Part shown: positions 56,444 through 64,000 of the stretch, in pieces
Layout of the letters: each line of letters starts with the position of its first letter
Numbering within the stretch: position 1 is the stretch's first letter
Source of the DNA: Bacteroidales bacterium UBA2861
GTDB lineage: Bacteria; Bacteroidota; Bacteroidia; Bacteroidales; UBA932
DNA length: 64,000 nucleotides
Direction of reading: 5' to 3'
Assembly: GCA_002350615.1 (NCBI GenBank)
Contig: DEFD01000031.1
Span: forward strand, 1-64,000
The notes under the pieces: generated by a model
Databases searched by the model: none
Seen by the model: the letters and a program-made list of their open reading frames with translations, nothing else
Told to the model about the DNA's origin: nothing
Position numbers and translations under genes: made by a program

Positions 56444-58681
56444 ATGAACGAAGAGTTGAATCTGGTCAGGGACCTGGCTGTAATCCTCATTTCCGCAGGC
56501 ATATTCAGCATAATCTGCAAAGCCCTTAAACAGCCTTCCATACTTGGTTATATAGTGGCCGGATTCATTATCAGTCCCAACCTCGGCCTTTTCGGCATTT
56601 CCAGCATGGAAACCGTCCATCAGTGGTCCGAAATAGGCATCATCTTCCTCATGTTCGGGCTCGGACTCGAGTTCAGCTTCAAAAAACTGCTGTCCGTGGG
56701 AAGCCAGGCCGTGACTATAGCCGGGAGCAAGTTCCTGGGCATGTTCATAATAGGCTTCACCCTGGGGCAGACCCTTGGCTGGTCGGGGATGGAATGCGTC
56801 TTCCTCGCCGGTCTCCTTTCCATGTCTTCCACCGCCGTAATCATCAAATCCTACGACGATATGGGGCTGAAGCGCGAACCTTATGCGCAGATGGTCTTCG
56901 GGGACCTCGTGGTGGAGGATATGTTCGCCATACTCATGATGGTGCTGCTTTCCACCATGGCGGTGTCGCACCGCTTCGCCGGCGGAGAGATGCTCTTCAA
57001 TCTCGCGAAACTCGCTTTCTTCCTTATACTCTGGTTCCTTGTCGGCATCTACCTCATTCCCACGGTACTCAAGAAAGCCAAAAAGTACATCAATGACGAG
57101 ATCCTGCTCATAGTGAGCATCGGACTGTGCTTCGGCATGGTGACCCTTGCCAACCTGGCCGGATTCTCTTCCGCGCTCGGTGCATTCGTCATAGGTTCCA
57201 TCCTTGCCGAGACAGTGGAAAGCGAGCATATCGAAAAGCTGGTCGTCCCCATCAAGGACCTGTTCGGCGCCATATTTTTCATATCGGTGGGAATGATGAT
57301 TTCCCCTTCGGTGATAGCTCAGCACTGGGCCTTGATCCTTCTGATAACAGTCGTGGTGCTTTTCTGCGACACACTTTTCGTCGGAATCGGCGTCATACTC
57401 GCGGGCGGTGGATTGAAGAATGCCTGCTATGCGGGACTCAGCCTCGCCATGCTCGGGGAATTCGGATTCATCATCGCCGGCGTGGGCGTGAACCTGGGCG
57501 TGATGAGGGAATTCATCTATCCGGTAATCATCGCCGTATCGGTAGTTACCATCCTGGTATCGCCATACATGCTCAGACTCGCTCCGGCGCTGCACAGGCT
57601 GCTTCTGGCCAAACTTCCCGAGGCATGGCTGTCCAAGGTCGAGAAACCTGTCAGGAACGGCCGCAGCAGCGAAGAGGAAAAGAATGCGTGGAAACTGATG
57701 ATACGGGCCTATGTCACGAGGCTGGTCCTTTATTCCGTTCCCACTATCGCGGTCATTATCAGCTCGAAGAGCTATCTTTCCCCGCTTATGGACAGACTCC
57801 TGCCTTCACTTGGCACCGGTCTGCACAATTTCCTGATGATAGTGCTTACGCTGCTTCTGGTGTCGCCTTTCCTTTATGGTCTGAGCGTCTCTTCCGGCAA
57901 TATCAACAGGCTGTCCAGCAGACTTCTGGAGGAGAAGGAGAGCAATATGTACCCGATTGTCGCGATGATCCTTTTCAGAATAATCCTGGGAGTGTCCTTC
58001 GTTACGGTCATCGTGGAATCCTATATGAATCTGGAGGGATGGGCCTTCGTCGCCCTTATAGTGGCGGCTCTGCTGATCTTCGTAGTCCTGAAATATTTCT
58101 TCAGCTACTACGCCGGGCTCGAGGCTAAATTCCTCGCCAATTTCAACGAAAAGGAAGAACTGCAGAAGAAAAATGCTCCCGTGACCACTACGATAAAGCG
58201 GGAGCTTGGCTCGTATAATGTCCATATTGAGCAGATTACCCTCTCCGCCGATTCCAGTTTCGCAGGGAAGCGGCTCTCCGACCTCCCGATCAGGGCCGAG
58301 TCCGGGGCCAATATAATTAAGGTCATCCGGGGCTCGCGTTCTTTCACGATCCCGGCGGGCGATTTCGTTTTCTATCCCGGGGATATCATCTCAGCCGTGG
58401 GCACCGACGCTCAGCTGGGTGCTTTGCGCAATATGGTGAAAGATTCCGAGGAAATCCCTGCCGATGCGGCTGCCTCCGCCGAGTTCAAAGTGCGCAAAGT
58501 CCTGCTGAAGGCGGATTCTCCGTTCACCGGCAAGCGTCTCGACGAACTCCGGCTCCGGGACCGCAAGGCCATGATAGTGAGCGTGCTGCGGGGAAAAGAA
58601 TTCATCACCAACCCTGCTCCCGACTTCGTTTTTGAAGAAGGAGACGTTGTATGGGTGGCAGGGGAGAAGGCTCAGCCGTAG
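56444..58681 (+). CDS. CPA2-family cation:proton antiporter with two TrkA-C domains
   Basis: The 745-residue membrane protein has a Kef/NapA-like antiporter domain (about residues 1-390, some 12 hydrophobic segments; KQPSILGYIVAGFIISPNLG, AGLLSMSSTAVIIKSYDD). A further set of hydrophobic segments spans about 420-590, and two C-terminal RCK-C (TrkA-C) domains follow (FAGKRLSDLPIR and FTGKRLDELRLR). It lacks a Rossmann RCK-N domain. K+ or Na+ exchange for H+ is likely. ATG 56444 is chosen because the upstream 13 codons overlap promoter elements. Its end overlaps the cycloligase gene by 10 nt. Confidence 0.9.
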   Translation: MNEELNLVRDLAVILISAGIFSIICKALKQPSILGYIVAGFIISPNLGLFGISSMETVHQWSEIGIIFLMFGLGLEFSFKKLLSVGSQAVTIAGSKFLGMFIIGFTLGQTLGWSGMECVFLAGLLSMSSTAVIIKSYDDMGLKREPYAQMVFGDLVVEDMFAILMMVLLSTMAVSHRFAGGEMLFNLAKLAFFLILWFLVGIYLIPTVLKKAKKYINDEILLIVSIGLCFGMVTLANLAGFSSALGAFVIGSILAETVESEHIEKLVVPIKDLFGAIFFISVGMMISPSVIAQHWALILLITVVVLFCDTLFVGIGVILAGGGLKNACYAGLSLAMLGEFGFIIAGVGVNLGVMREFIYPVIIAVSVVTILVSPYMLRLAPALHRLLLAKLPEAWLSKVEKPVRNGRSSEEEKNAWKLMIRAYVTRLVLYSVPTIAVIISSKSYLSPLMDRLLPSLGTGLHNFLMIVLTLLLVSPFLYGLSVSSGNINRLSSRLLEEKESNMYPIVAMILFRIILGVSFVTVIVESYMNLEGWAFVALIVAALLIFVVLKYFFSYYAGLEAKFLANFNEKEELQKKNAPVTTTIKRELGSYNVHIEQITLSADSSFAGKRLSDLPIRAESGANIIKVIRGSRSFTIPAGDFVFYPGDIISAVGTDAQLGALRNMVKDSEEIPADAAASAEFKVRKVLLKADSPFTGKRLDELRLRDRKAMIVSVLRGKEFITNPAPDFVFEEGDVVWVAGEKAQP

Positions 58682-59226
58682 ATTATCCCGTCCATTTTGA
58701 TGTCAAACTTGTCCATGGGAATGCCGTCGAGCATTCTTTCACGGAAACAGAGGCATAGTTTGACAGTGTTGCAGTCCTGAAGGTAGCGGTCGTAGTAACC
58801 TCCTCCGTGTCCGAGGCGGTTTCCGTCGGCACTTGCCCCGAGACAGGGCACTATTGCAAGGTCGATATCCTCCTTATTCACTTCAGGCAGATCGTCTCCC
58901 GGCACGGGAATGCCGTATGGCCCGGGTTTGAGGACGGTATCTTCCTGTATTTGAACGGCTTTCATCTGCCCGGGACCGCTTATCCTGGGGACGCATACTC
59001 TTTTGCCAAGCCGCAGGGCCGCGGAAATTATATCTGAAGTATCGGCTTCGCCAGGCATGGAAATATAACAGAATATCGTCTCGGCATTCAGGAAGTTCTT
59101 GTCCGAGAGGACTTTGTCCCGGATGAGTCGGGAGGCTTCGGCAATGCGGGCTTGCGTCATTCTGATGCCCTTCAGGAGCATGCGCAAGGCTGCTTTGTCT
59201 GTATGTGATAGGTCGCGAGTTTCCAT
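58672..59226 (-). CDS. 5-formyltetrahydrofolate cyclo-ligase
   Basis: The 184-residue enzyme converts 5-formyl-THF to 5,10-methenyl-THF with ATP and so returns folate to the one-carbon pool also fed by glycine cleavage. The ATP-binding C-terminal signature RLGHGGGYYDRYL and GPYGIPVPGDD are present. Length is normal. A TATATTCG box on the minus strand (59253-59260) lies 27 nt upstream, in the region shared with the FadL gene. Confidence 0.92.
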   Translation of the reverse strand: METRDLSHTDKAALRMLLKGIRMTQARIAEASRLIRDKVLSDKNFLNAETIFCYISMPGEADTSDIISAALRLGKRVCVPRISGPGQMKAVQIQEDTVLKPGPYGIPVPGDDLPEVNKEDIDLAIVPCLGASADGNRLGHGGGYYDRYLQDCNTVKLCLCFRERMLDGIPMDKFDIKMDGIIYG

Positions 59227-59247
59227 TTTGGCGCCTGTTTATGTCTT

Positions 59248-59280
59248 TTTGGCGAATATACTAAAAAATGCCTATATTTG
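59248..59280 (+). promoter_or_regulatory. promoter of the OmpP1/FadL gene
   Basis: TTTG (59248-59251), a 21-nt spacer and TATATTTG (59273-59280) lie 20 nt before ATG 59301. Confidence 0.7.
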
Positions 59281-59300
59281 CCGCGTTAACAAACTTAGTT

Positions 59301-60803
59301 ATGAAAAAACAACTTCTGACTTTCGCGGCAGTCCTCATGACAGGTACATCCGCACTCGCAGGTGGCTATCTCACCAACACTAACCAGAACGTGGCATTTC
59401 TCCGGAACCCGGCACAGACCGGAACAATCGGCGTCCATGGCGCCTATTCCAATCCTGCCGGCGTAGGTTTTCTAGATAAGGGCTGGTATTTAGGACTGAA
59501 TTCCCAGACCGCTTTCCAGACAAGGCAGATCGATTCCGATTATGCTCCTTTCGCACTCGGACTCCAGAATGAAGGCAAGTCCAAGAAACATTTCGAGGGC
59601 AGGACCACCGTTCCCGTGATTCCTTCCTTCGACCTTGCTTATGTCCATGACGAGCATTGGTTCGGTTCCTTCCACTTCGGAATCACCAGCGGCGGCGGAA
59701 AGGCCAATTTCAAGGACGGTCTCGGCTCTTTCGAAAGCCAGATTGCCATTATCCCGGCAGCCCTGAACGGAATTGTGGGCGCACAGGCATTCATGTACGA
59801 TTCCAAGATAAAGATGCTGGGAGAACAGTACACTTTTTCCGCCCAGCTTAATTTCGGTTACCGTCTGAATGACAATCTTTCCTTCTCTCTCGGTATCCGC
59901 GGCAACTATCTCAAAAATCATTTCGACGCCTCCATCAAGGATATTCAATTCTCCTATGCAGGTGGCCCCGCGGCACCCGCTGCGACAGTGCTTATCGGTG
60001 CCCTTGGCAACATGGGAATGAATCTGTCTCCCGAGCAGCAGGCAGCGGTGCAGGGGATGTTCGCCGACCGTGAACTTGACTGCAGCCAGAGCGCTATCGC
60101 ATTCAATCCCGTAATCGGTATCGACTACAAGATCGGCGGACTCAATCTTGCCGCACGTTATGAGTTCAACACATCGGTGCGTCTGAAGAACAAGACGGCA
60201 GAAGGCAAGGATGCCGGTCTGGAACAGTACAAAGACGGCCGTGACGACCTCGCAGCTGACATTCCCGCCATTTTCGCCTTCGGAGCACAGTATTCCATCC
60301 TTGAGAATCTCCGCGTGAGCGCAGGCGCAAACTACTATTTCGACAAGCAGAGCAAGGTTTACAATTCCGCAAGCGGAAAGAACGACAAGACCGATCTGAT
60401 AAACGGCAACAGCTTCGAACTGCTCGGCGGAATTGAGTGGGATCCCTTCAAACAACTCACTGTCGGATGCGGTGTCCAGTACGCACACTTCGACTGGGGC
60501 GAGGATGCCGCCTTCCTTACAGACCAGTCGTTCAATCCCAATTCCTTGTCAGTCGGTGCCGGTATCCGTTACAATGTAACTGAAAAGATAGGCATCGACC
60601 TTTGCGTCTTCAAGTCTTTCTATTCGCACCTTACAAAGAAAATGGACGATTATAACGGCGTAGGCGCCGCTACTGCCGCCAAACTCGGGGCACTCGGACT
60701 TCCTGCCGGAACACTCGATCCTTCCAAACTCATCATCCCCGGCAGCGACCGCTTCTACCGCACCAGCTTCGTGTTCGGTGTAGGACTCAACTTCGCATTC
60801 TAA
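59301..60803 (+). CDS. OmpP1/FadL-family outer-membrane transporter
   Basis: The 500-residue protein has a signal peptide (MKKQLLTFAAVLMTGTSALA) followed by the FadL-type N-terminal hatch with a conserved asparagine-proline segment (GAYSNPAGVGFLDKG). The rest is a beta-barrel of about 14 strands ending in FVFGVGLNFAF with a terminal aromatic residue, as required for barrel assembly. FadL proteins import fatty acids or other hydrophobic molecules. It precedes sodB by 11 nt and probably shares its transcript. Confidence 0.9.
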   Translation: MKKQLLTFAAVLMTGTSALAGGYLTNTNQNVAFLRNPAQTGTIGVHGAYSNPAGVGFLDKGWYLGLNSQTAFQTRQIDSDYAPFALGLQNEGKSKKHFEGRTTVPVIPSFDLAYVHDEHWFGSFHFGITSGGGKANFKDGLGSFESQIAIIPAALNGIVGAQAFMYDSKIKMLGEQYTFSAQLNFGYRLNDNLSFSLGIRGNYLKNHFDASIKDIQFSYAGGPAAPAATVLIGALGNMGMNLSPEQQAAVQGMFADRELDCSQSAIAFNPVIGIDYKIGGLNLAARYEFNTSVRLKNKTAEGKDAGLEQYKDGRDDLAADIPAIFAFGAQYSILENLRVSAGANYYFDKQSKVYNSASGKNDKTDLINGNSFELLGGIEWDPFKQLTVGCGVQYAHFDWGEDAAFLTDQSFNPNSLSVGAGIRYNVTEKIGIDLCVFKSFYSHLTKKMDDYNGVGAATAAKLGALGLPAGTLDPSKLIIPGSDRFYRTSFVFGVGLNFAF

Positions 60804-60814
60804 TCCAATACAAT

Positions 60815-61399
60815 ATGAGCTTCAAACTTATCGACCTCCCTTATGCTCCGGAAGCCCTGGAGCCCGTAATCAGTGCCGAAACGCTTGGCCTGCATCATGG
60901 AAAGCATCTTCAGACCTATGTCAACAACCTGAACAATCTTCTGCCTGGCAGCGGCTTCGAAGGCCTGCCTGTCGAGGAGATCGTCAAAAAAGCAGACGGC
61001 GCCATTTTCAACAACGCCGGCCAGGTGCTGAACCACAACATGTATTTCGCTCAGTTCCAAGCTCCTGTGGATGACAACAAGCCGGATGCGGCAATCGCAA
61101 AGGCAATCGATGCGAACTTCGGCTCGTTCCAGGCCTTCAAGGACGAGTTCTCCGCAAAGGCTGCCGGGCTTTTCGGTTCCGGCTGGCTCTGGCTCTCTGC
61201 CGATTCCGAAGGGAAACTTGTTCTTACCCAGGAAAGCAATGCGGGCAACCCTCTCACGAGGGGACTCAAGCCCCTGCTTACCATCGACGTGTGGGAGCAT
61301 GCCTACTATGTTGACTACCGCAACCGCAGGCCCGAGTATATCGCCAATTTCTGGAAGATTGTCAACTGGAAGGTGATAGGGGAGAGATTCGAAGCTTAG
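60815..61399 (+). CDS. sodB: iron/manganese superoxide dismutase
   Basis: The 194-residue cytoplasmic enzyme dismutates superoxide. All four metal ligands are present: His27 (LGLHHGKH), His75 (QVLNHNMYF), Asp159 and His163 (DVWEHAYYVDYRNRR). Length and the GSGWLWL segment are normal. Fe or Mn preference cannot be settled by eye; Fe or cambialistic use is common in this phylum. It overlaps the convergent fRMsr stop by 4 nt. Confidence 0.97.
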   Translation: MSFKLIDLPYAPEALEPVISAETLGLHHGKHLQTYVNNLNNLLPGSGFEGLPVEEIVKKADGAIFNNAGQVLNHNMYFAQFQAPVDDNKPDAAIAKAIDANFGSFQAFKDEFSAKAAGLFGSGWLWLSADSEGKLVLTQESNAGNPLTRGLKPLLTIDVWEHAYYVDYRNRRPEYIANFWKIVNWKVIGERFEA

Positions 61400-61848
61400 T
61401 CACGGTCGAACAGACCGCATATCCTTTCAAGCCACGCCGCATCGATTTCGTCGAATGCGGCGTAGTTTTTACTGTCTATGTCCAGTACGCCCGTGATAAT
61501 GCCGCCCTTCCTAAGGGGGACGACTATCTCGCTCCTGCTTTCGCTGGAGCAGGCGATATGGCCGGGGAATTCATCGACATCCGGGACAACCACGCTGCGG
61601 TTTTCCTTCCAGGCCGTGCCGCAGACACCCTTGCCGAAAGGTATGCGGGTACAGGCGACAGGCCCCTGGAAAGGCCCGAGTTCGAGATAATCTCCTTTTA
61701 CCAGATAAACGCCTGTCCACCAGAAGCCGAATTCTCCGTGCAGCAGGGCGCAGATGTTGGCATAATTTGCAATATCTCCTGCATTGATGTCGATCAGCGC
61801 CGCCGCCTGTTTGGCGACGAGGGCATATTTCTGTTCTTTCTCTGTCAT
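61396..61848 (-). CDS. msrC: free methionine-(R)-sulfoxide reductase (GAF domain)
   Basis: The 150-residue GAF-fold enzyme reduces free Met-R-sulfoxide. The three redox cysteines are Cys66 (PVACTRI), Cys76 (GKGVCGTAW) and Cys100 (HIACSSESRSE). Their spacings of 10 and 24 equal those of the E. coli enzyme (Cys84, 94, 118). It overlaps the yitT-like gene upstream by 4 nt on the same strand and converges on sodB, so oxidative-stress genes cluster here. Confidence 0.93.
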   Translation of the reverse strand: MTEKEQKYALVAKQAAALIDINAGDIANYANICALLHGEFGFWWTGVYLVKGDYLELGPFQGPVACTRIPFGKGVCGTAWKENRSVVVPDVDEFPGHIACSSESRSEIVVPLRKGGIITGVLDIDSKNYAAFDEIDAAWLERICGLFDRD

Positions 61849-62753
61849 TCGGGTCTCTTTTTGTGCCAGTTTCCATAGATTTCGCTGACATTGCCGGCGG
61901 TCATGAAACCTTGCAGTCCTTTGTTCTTTATGAAGTTGAACAGGCTTGAATACTCCGCTTGTGTAAGCAGCGATACGATTTCCACCTTTTCTTTGCCGGA
62001 ATAGCCGCCCTCAAGGTAGTAGATGCTGCATCCCCTGTCAAGCTTCTCGATTATGAAGCGGCGGATTTCCTGATAGTCGTCACTTATTATGCACACACGC
62101 TTGCGCTTGTTGAGCGTGTCCGTGAAATAATCTACGGCTATGCCGTTGATCCAGGTGCCTATGAGGCCGATCACAACCATCCGGAAAGGATTAATTGCGA
62201 AAGCGGAACAGCAGATGAGGGCTCCCGCCACCGTGACTGACGCCCCAATGTCGATATGGGCGTATTTGTTAAGTATCTTGGCGAGGATGTCCAGGCCTCC
62301 GGTGGATGCGTTTATCCTGAACAGAATGGCCTGGGAGATGCTTAGCATAAGCACGAAACAGATAAGGTCCAGCCAGGGATCGTTCATTACCGAGCCTCCG
62401 TCCGTAATGACTTTCTCCACGGGCAGTATTATCTCCCACATGTCCACGAGAGGGCCCAGGATCATGGCGGTGTAAACCGTCTTCATCCCGAATTCCGGTC
62501 CTATAAGCAGCCAGGCAAGTATGAGCAGGAAAGCGTTCAGAATTATGATTATCGTGGAGACCTTGATGCTGATGCCGATGCCGCCGAACACTTCGGCAAG
62601 GACTATCGATAGACCGGACATGCTTCCTATAATGAGTTTGCTGGGCATCAGGAAATAGTACACTGCCGCAGCGCCCACGGACATGCCGAGGGTCATGATA
62701 AGGAGTTCCTTCCAGAACTTAAGTGTTGCAAGTGGTTTGAGGTACTTGGTCAT
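61845..62753 (-). CDS. YitT-family membrane protein (DUF161/DUF2179)
   Basis: The 302-residue protein has five or six hydrophobic segments (for example MTLGMSVGAAAVYYFLMPS and RINASTGGLDILAKILNKY). A C-terminal cytoplasmic DUF2179 domain follows (RGCSIYYLEGGYSGKEKVEIV and NVSEIYGNW). The family is widespread, with unknown transport substrate. Its stop overlaps the fRMsr start by 4 nt, so the two are co-translated. Confidence 0.9.
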   Translation of the reverse strand: MTKYLKPLATLKFWKELLIMTLGMSVGAAAVYYFLMPSKLIIGSMSGLSIVLAEVFGGIGISIKVSTIIIILNAFLLILAWLLIGPEFGMKTVYTAMILGPLVDMWEIILPVEKVITDGGSVMNDPWLDLICFVLMLSISQAILFRINASTGGLDILAKILNKYAHIDIGASVTVAGALICCSAFAINPFRMVVIGLIGTWINGIAVDYFTDTLNKRKRVCIISDDYQEIRRFIIEKLDRGCSIYYLEGGYSGKEKVEIVSLLTQAEYSSLFNFIKNKGLQGFMTAGNVSEIYGNWHKKRPE

Positions 62754-62835
62754 AGCTTATTTATTTCCTTCAAATTTGGCAATTTGCTTTGAAATATCAA
62801 AATATTTCTTTATTTTGCTAACAAATAACAATTAT

Positions 62836-63828
62836 ATGAAGGGAAGAATCGCTGCAATATTCATGCTCCTGGCGCCTATGGCCCTCAGCGGGCAGCAGAA
62901 GATAGACAATCTTTTCGTGGACATGAGGACTTCTTTCCATCAGCAGTCCGGTGACGAAGGCTATGAAAGCCAGTTCACAGGGGATTATCTTAATCTGCAC
63001 GTACTCGGCTACATAAACCCCAAAGTAAGTTACAGGGTGCGGCAGCAGTTCAACAAAAAGGTGTTCGATGAACGCAATATGTTCAACGGCACCGATTTCC
63101 TGTATGTAAACTGGCGCGTCTCGGACAGGTGGAACTTCCTCTTCGGGAAACATGCGGTGCTGATAGGCGGGTATGAATTCGATGCTGCGCCCATAGACGT
63201 TTATTACTACAGTCAGTTCTGCAACAATATCTATCAGGGATTCACCTTCGGGGCCTCCGTTTCCTATTCACTGGCGGAGAACCAGCGCATCGTGGCCCAG
63301 GTCTGCAATTCGCCGCTTTCCCTCGGCCTCCAAACGGTATTCGCCTACAACATCGCATGGACCGGGCAGTTCTCTCCATGGTGGAAGACCATCTGGACAA
63401 GCAATCTGGTGGAAGATGCGGACAGGCGCATGATCCACTACCTCGCATTTGGCAACCACATGCAGTGGGGCGGGCTTCTCTTCGACATAGATTTTATGAA
63501 CCGCAGCGGATTGAGCCGCAGGCAGCGTCTGCTAAGCGACTATACCGTCATTTCAAAGATAATATGGAGCGTCGGGAACTGGAATATCTGCGCCAAGGCA
63601 GGATATGAAGCCAACGACGCCGGCAACATTGATTCGGGAGGCCGTCCGTACGACCTGGTCATCGCTCCGGGAACGGAGTATCTGTATGCGGGCTGCGGCC
63701 TCGAGTGGTTCCCGTTTGGAAGGGATAATATGCGCTTGCATGCGGTATATTACAGGGACAATGCGATGCACAGGAACAATTTCGATCTTGGGGTTACCTG
63801 GAGGGTGGATATTATCGGAAGCAGATAG
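62836..63828 (+). CDS. outer-membrane porin-like beta-barrel, paralogue of the pot-operon porin
   Basis: The 330-residue protein has a signal peptide (IAAIFMLLAPMALSGQQ) and a mature beta-barrel with strands such as FLYVNWRVSDRWNFLFGKHA and VLIGGYEFDAAPIDVYYYS, ending in LGVTWRVDIIGSR. The FGKHAVLIGGYEFD core corresponds to VGKDMVYLGGFEFD in the porin at 44240-45292, so the two are related. ATG 62836 starts the signal peptide; the longer frame overlaps the yitT gene. The substrate is unknown. Confidence 0.82.
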   Translation: MKGRIAAIFMLLAPMALSGQQKIDNLFVDMRTSFHQQSGDEGYESQFTGDYLNLHVLGYINPKVSYRVRQQFNKKVFDERNMFNGTDFLYVNWRVSDRWNFLFGKHAVLIGGYEFDAAPIDVYYYSQFCNNIYQGFTFGASVSYSLAENQRIVAQVCNSPLSLGLQTVFAYNIAWTGQFSPWWKTIWTSNLVEDADRRMIHYLAFGNHMQWGGLLFDIDFMNRSGLSRRQRLLSDYTVISKIIWSVGNWNICAKAGYEANDAGNIDSGGRPYDLVIAPGTEYLYAGCGLEWFPFGRDNMRLHAVYYRDNAMHRNNFDLGVTWRVDIIGSR

Positions 63829-63849
63829 GACATTGTAGAAAAAAAATGC

Positions 63850-63857
63850 TATCTTTG
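63850..63857 (+). promoter_or_regulatory. -7 box of the last, partial gene
   Basis: TATCTTTG lies 31 nt before ATG 63889. An imperfect hairpin, TTGGTT/AACCAA at about 63855-63875, separates box and start. Confidence 0.45.
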
Positions 63858-63888
63858 GTTCGTATTAAGAAACCAAGTACTAAACTTA

Positions 63889-64000
63889 ATGCCTGAACCA
63901 TCGCATACCACCGTGGTGGAAGTATCTGATTTGCAGCGCGCCCTTGGCCTTAAAGGCTTAATGGGCAGAGCATTGGCGAAAGGAATCCACAGACTTCTCG
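63889..64000 (+). CDS. N-terminal fragment of a protein cut by the window end (possibly acyltransferase)
   Basis: Only 37 codons are visible. The start MPEPSHTTVVEVSDLQRALG and then GLKGLMGRALAKGIHRLL resemble the N-terminus of the Bacteroidota hemolysin-like/lysophospholipid acyltransferases, which often open with a short strand and a helical segment ending in IxRLL. This is a weak resemblance; the rest of the gene is needed. It has its own promoter box and is not an operon continuation of the porin. Confidence 0.45.
   Translation, partial: MPEPSHTTVVEVSDLQRALGLKGLMGRALAKGIHRLL

Noticed and set aside
56369..57595. 408-residue open frame on the minus strand
   Set aside because: It is antisense to the CPA2 antiporter and is a His/Glu/Tyr-rich shadow with no recognisable fold.
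1..64000. CRISPR array, insertion sequence or prophage
   Set aside because: No regularly spaced repeats, transposase, integrase or phage structural genes were seen.

Overview
The window reads as a chromosomal segment of a strictly or largely anaerobic member of the Bacteroidales (phylum Bacteroidota). The evidence is the promoter style (TAnnTTTG boxes, often with TTTG 19-21 nt upstream), the near absence of Shine-Dalgarno sequences, a short 286-residue primary sigma factor, split glycine dehydrogenase (gcvPA/gcvPB), an outer-membrane porin/FadL repertoire, and protein families typical of that order. I cannot name genus or species from the sequence alone. Base composition is moderate and fairly even, except for a visibly AT-richer stretch at about 16.1-18.1 kb. 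Genes are packed tightly: no gene-free stretch exceeds 300 nt, and many convergent pairs overlap by a few bases.

Layout. 0-1.75 kb: SRP RNA, an HI0933-type flavoprotein and tRNA-Thr. 1.77-5.3 kb (minus): dnaN, a DnaQ-like exonuclease and nhaA. 5.4-9.5 kb (plus): HtrA protease, primary sigma factor and argS. 9.6-15.9 kb: a small conserved protein, a CLC transporter, Tex and two GT2 glycosyltransferases. 15.9-19.3 kb: tRNA-Val followed by an accessory island with a three-gene toxin / antitoxin / SecB-like chaperone module, a small lipoprotein and a TM2 / CD225 / DUF2752 membrane cluster. 20.1-25.1 kb: five overlapping heterodisulfide-reductase-like genes. 25.1-30.9 kb: a histidine phosphatase, NhaC, a tryptophan attenuator with leader peptide ahead of a lone TrpB2-type trpB, a membrane LytTR regulator and an arginase-fold protein. 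31-37.7 kb: lipoate ligase plus the complete glycine cleavage system (gcvT, gcvH, gcvPA, gcvPB, lpd). 37.7-45.3 kb: trmO, a HerA-like ATPase and a porin-potABCD polyamine operon. 45.4-50.9 kb: a nucleoside kinase, a PHP-type phosphatase, a copper-type P-ATPase with no nucleotide-binding domain and an iron-type alcohol dehydrogenase. 50.9-64 kb: a coiled-coil/GH88 fusion, a second HI0933 flavoprotein, a flavodiiron protein, pncB, a CPA2 antiporter, 5-FTHF cycloligase, an OmpP1/FadL channel, sodB, fRMsr, YitT, a second porin and the start of a further gene.

How the parts work together. Lipoate ligase can charge GcvH inside the same operon, and GcvPA/PB, T, H and Lpd then feed glycine carbon into folate. 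The porin probably admits polyamines across the outer membrane to PotD and PotABC. Flavodiiron protein, SodB and fRMsr form an oxygen/oxidant defence set of an anaerobe. The Hdr-like genes suggest a quinone- or ferredoxin-linked thiol/disulfide electron-transfer complex.

The most noteworthy items are the toxin-antitoxin-chaperone (TAC) module with an antitoxin tail that looks like a chaperone-addiction segment; the four-segment Trp attenuator in front of an orphan trpB; the P-ATPase lacking its N domain; the GH88 enzyme carrying about 230 extra residues of coiled coil; and a palindromic element inserted in frame within gcvPB. All calls rest on reading the sequence; no database search was run.
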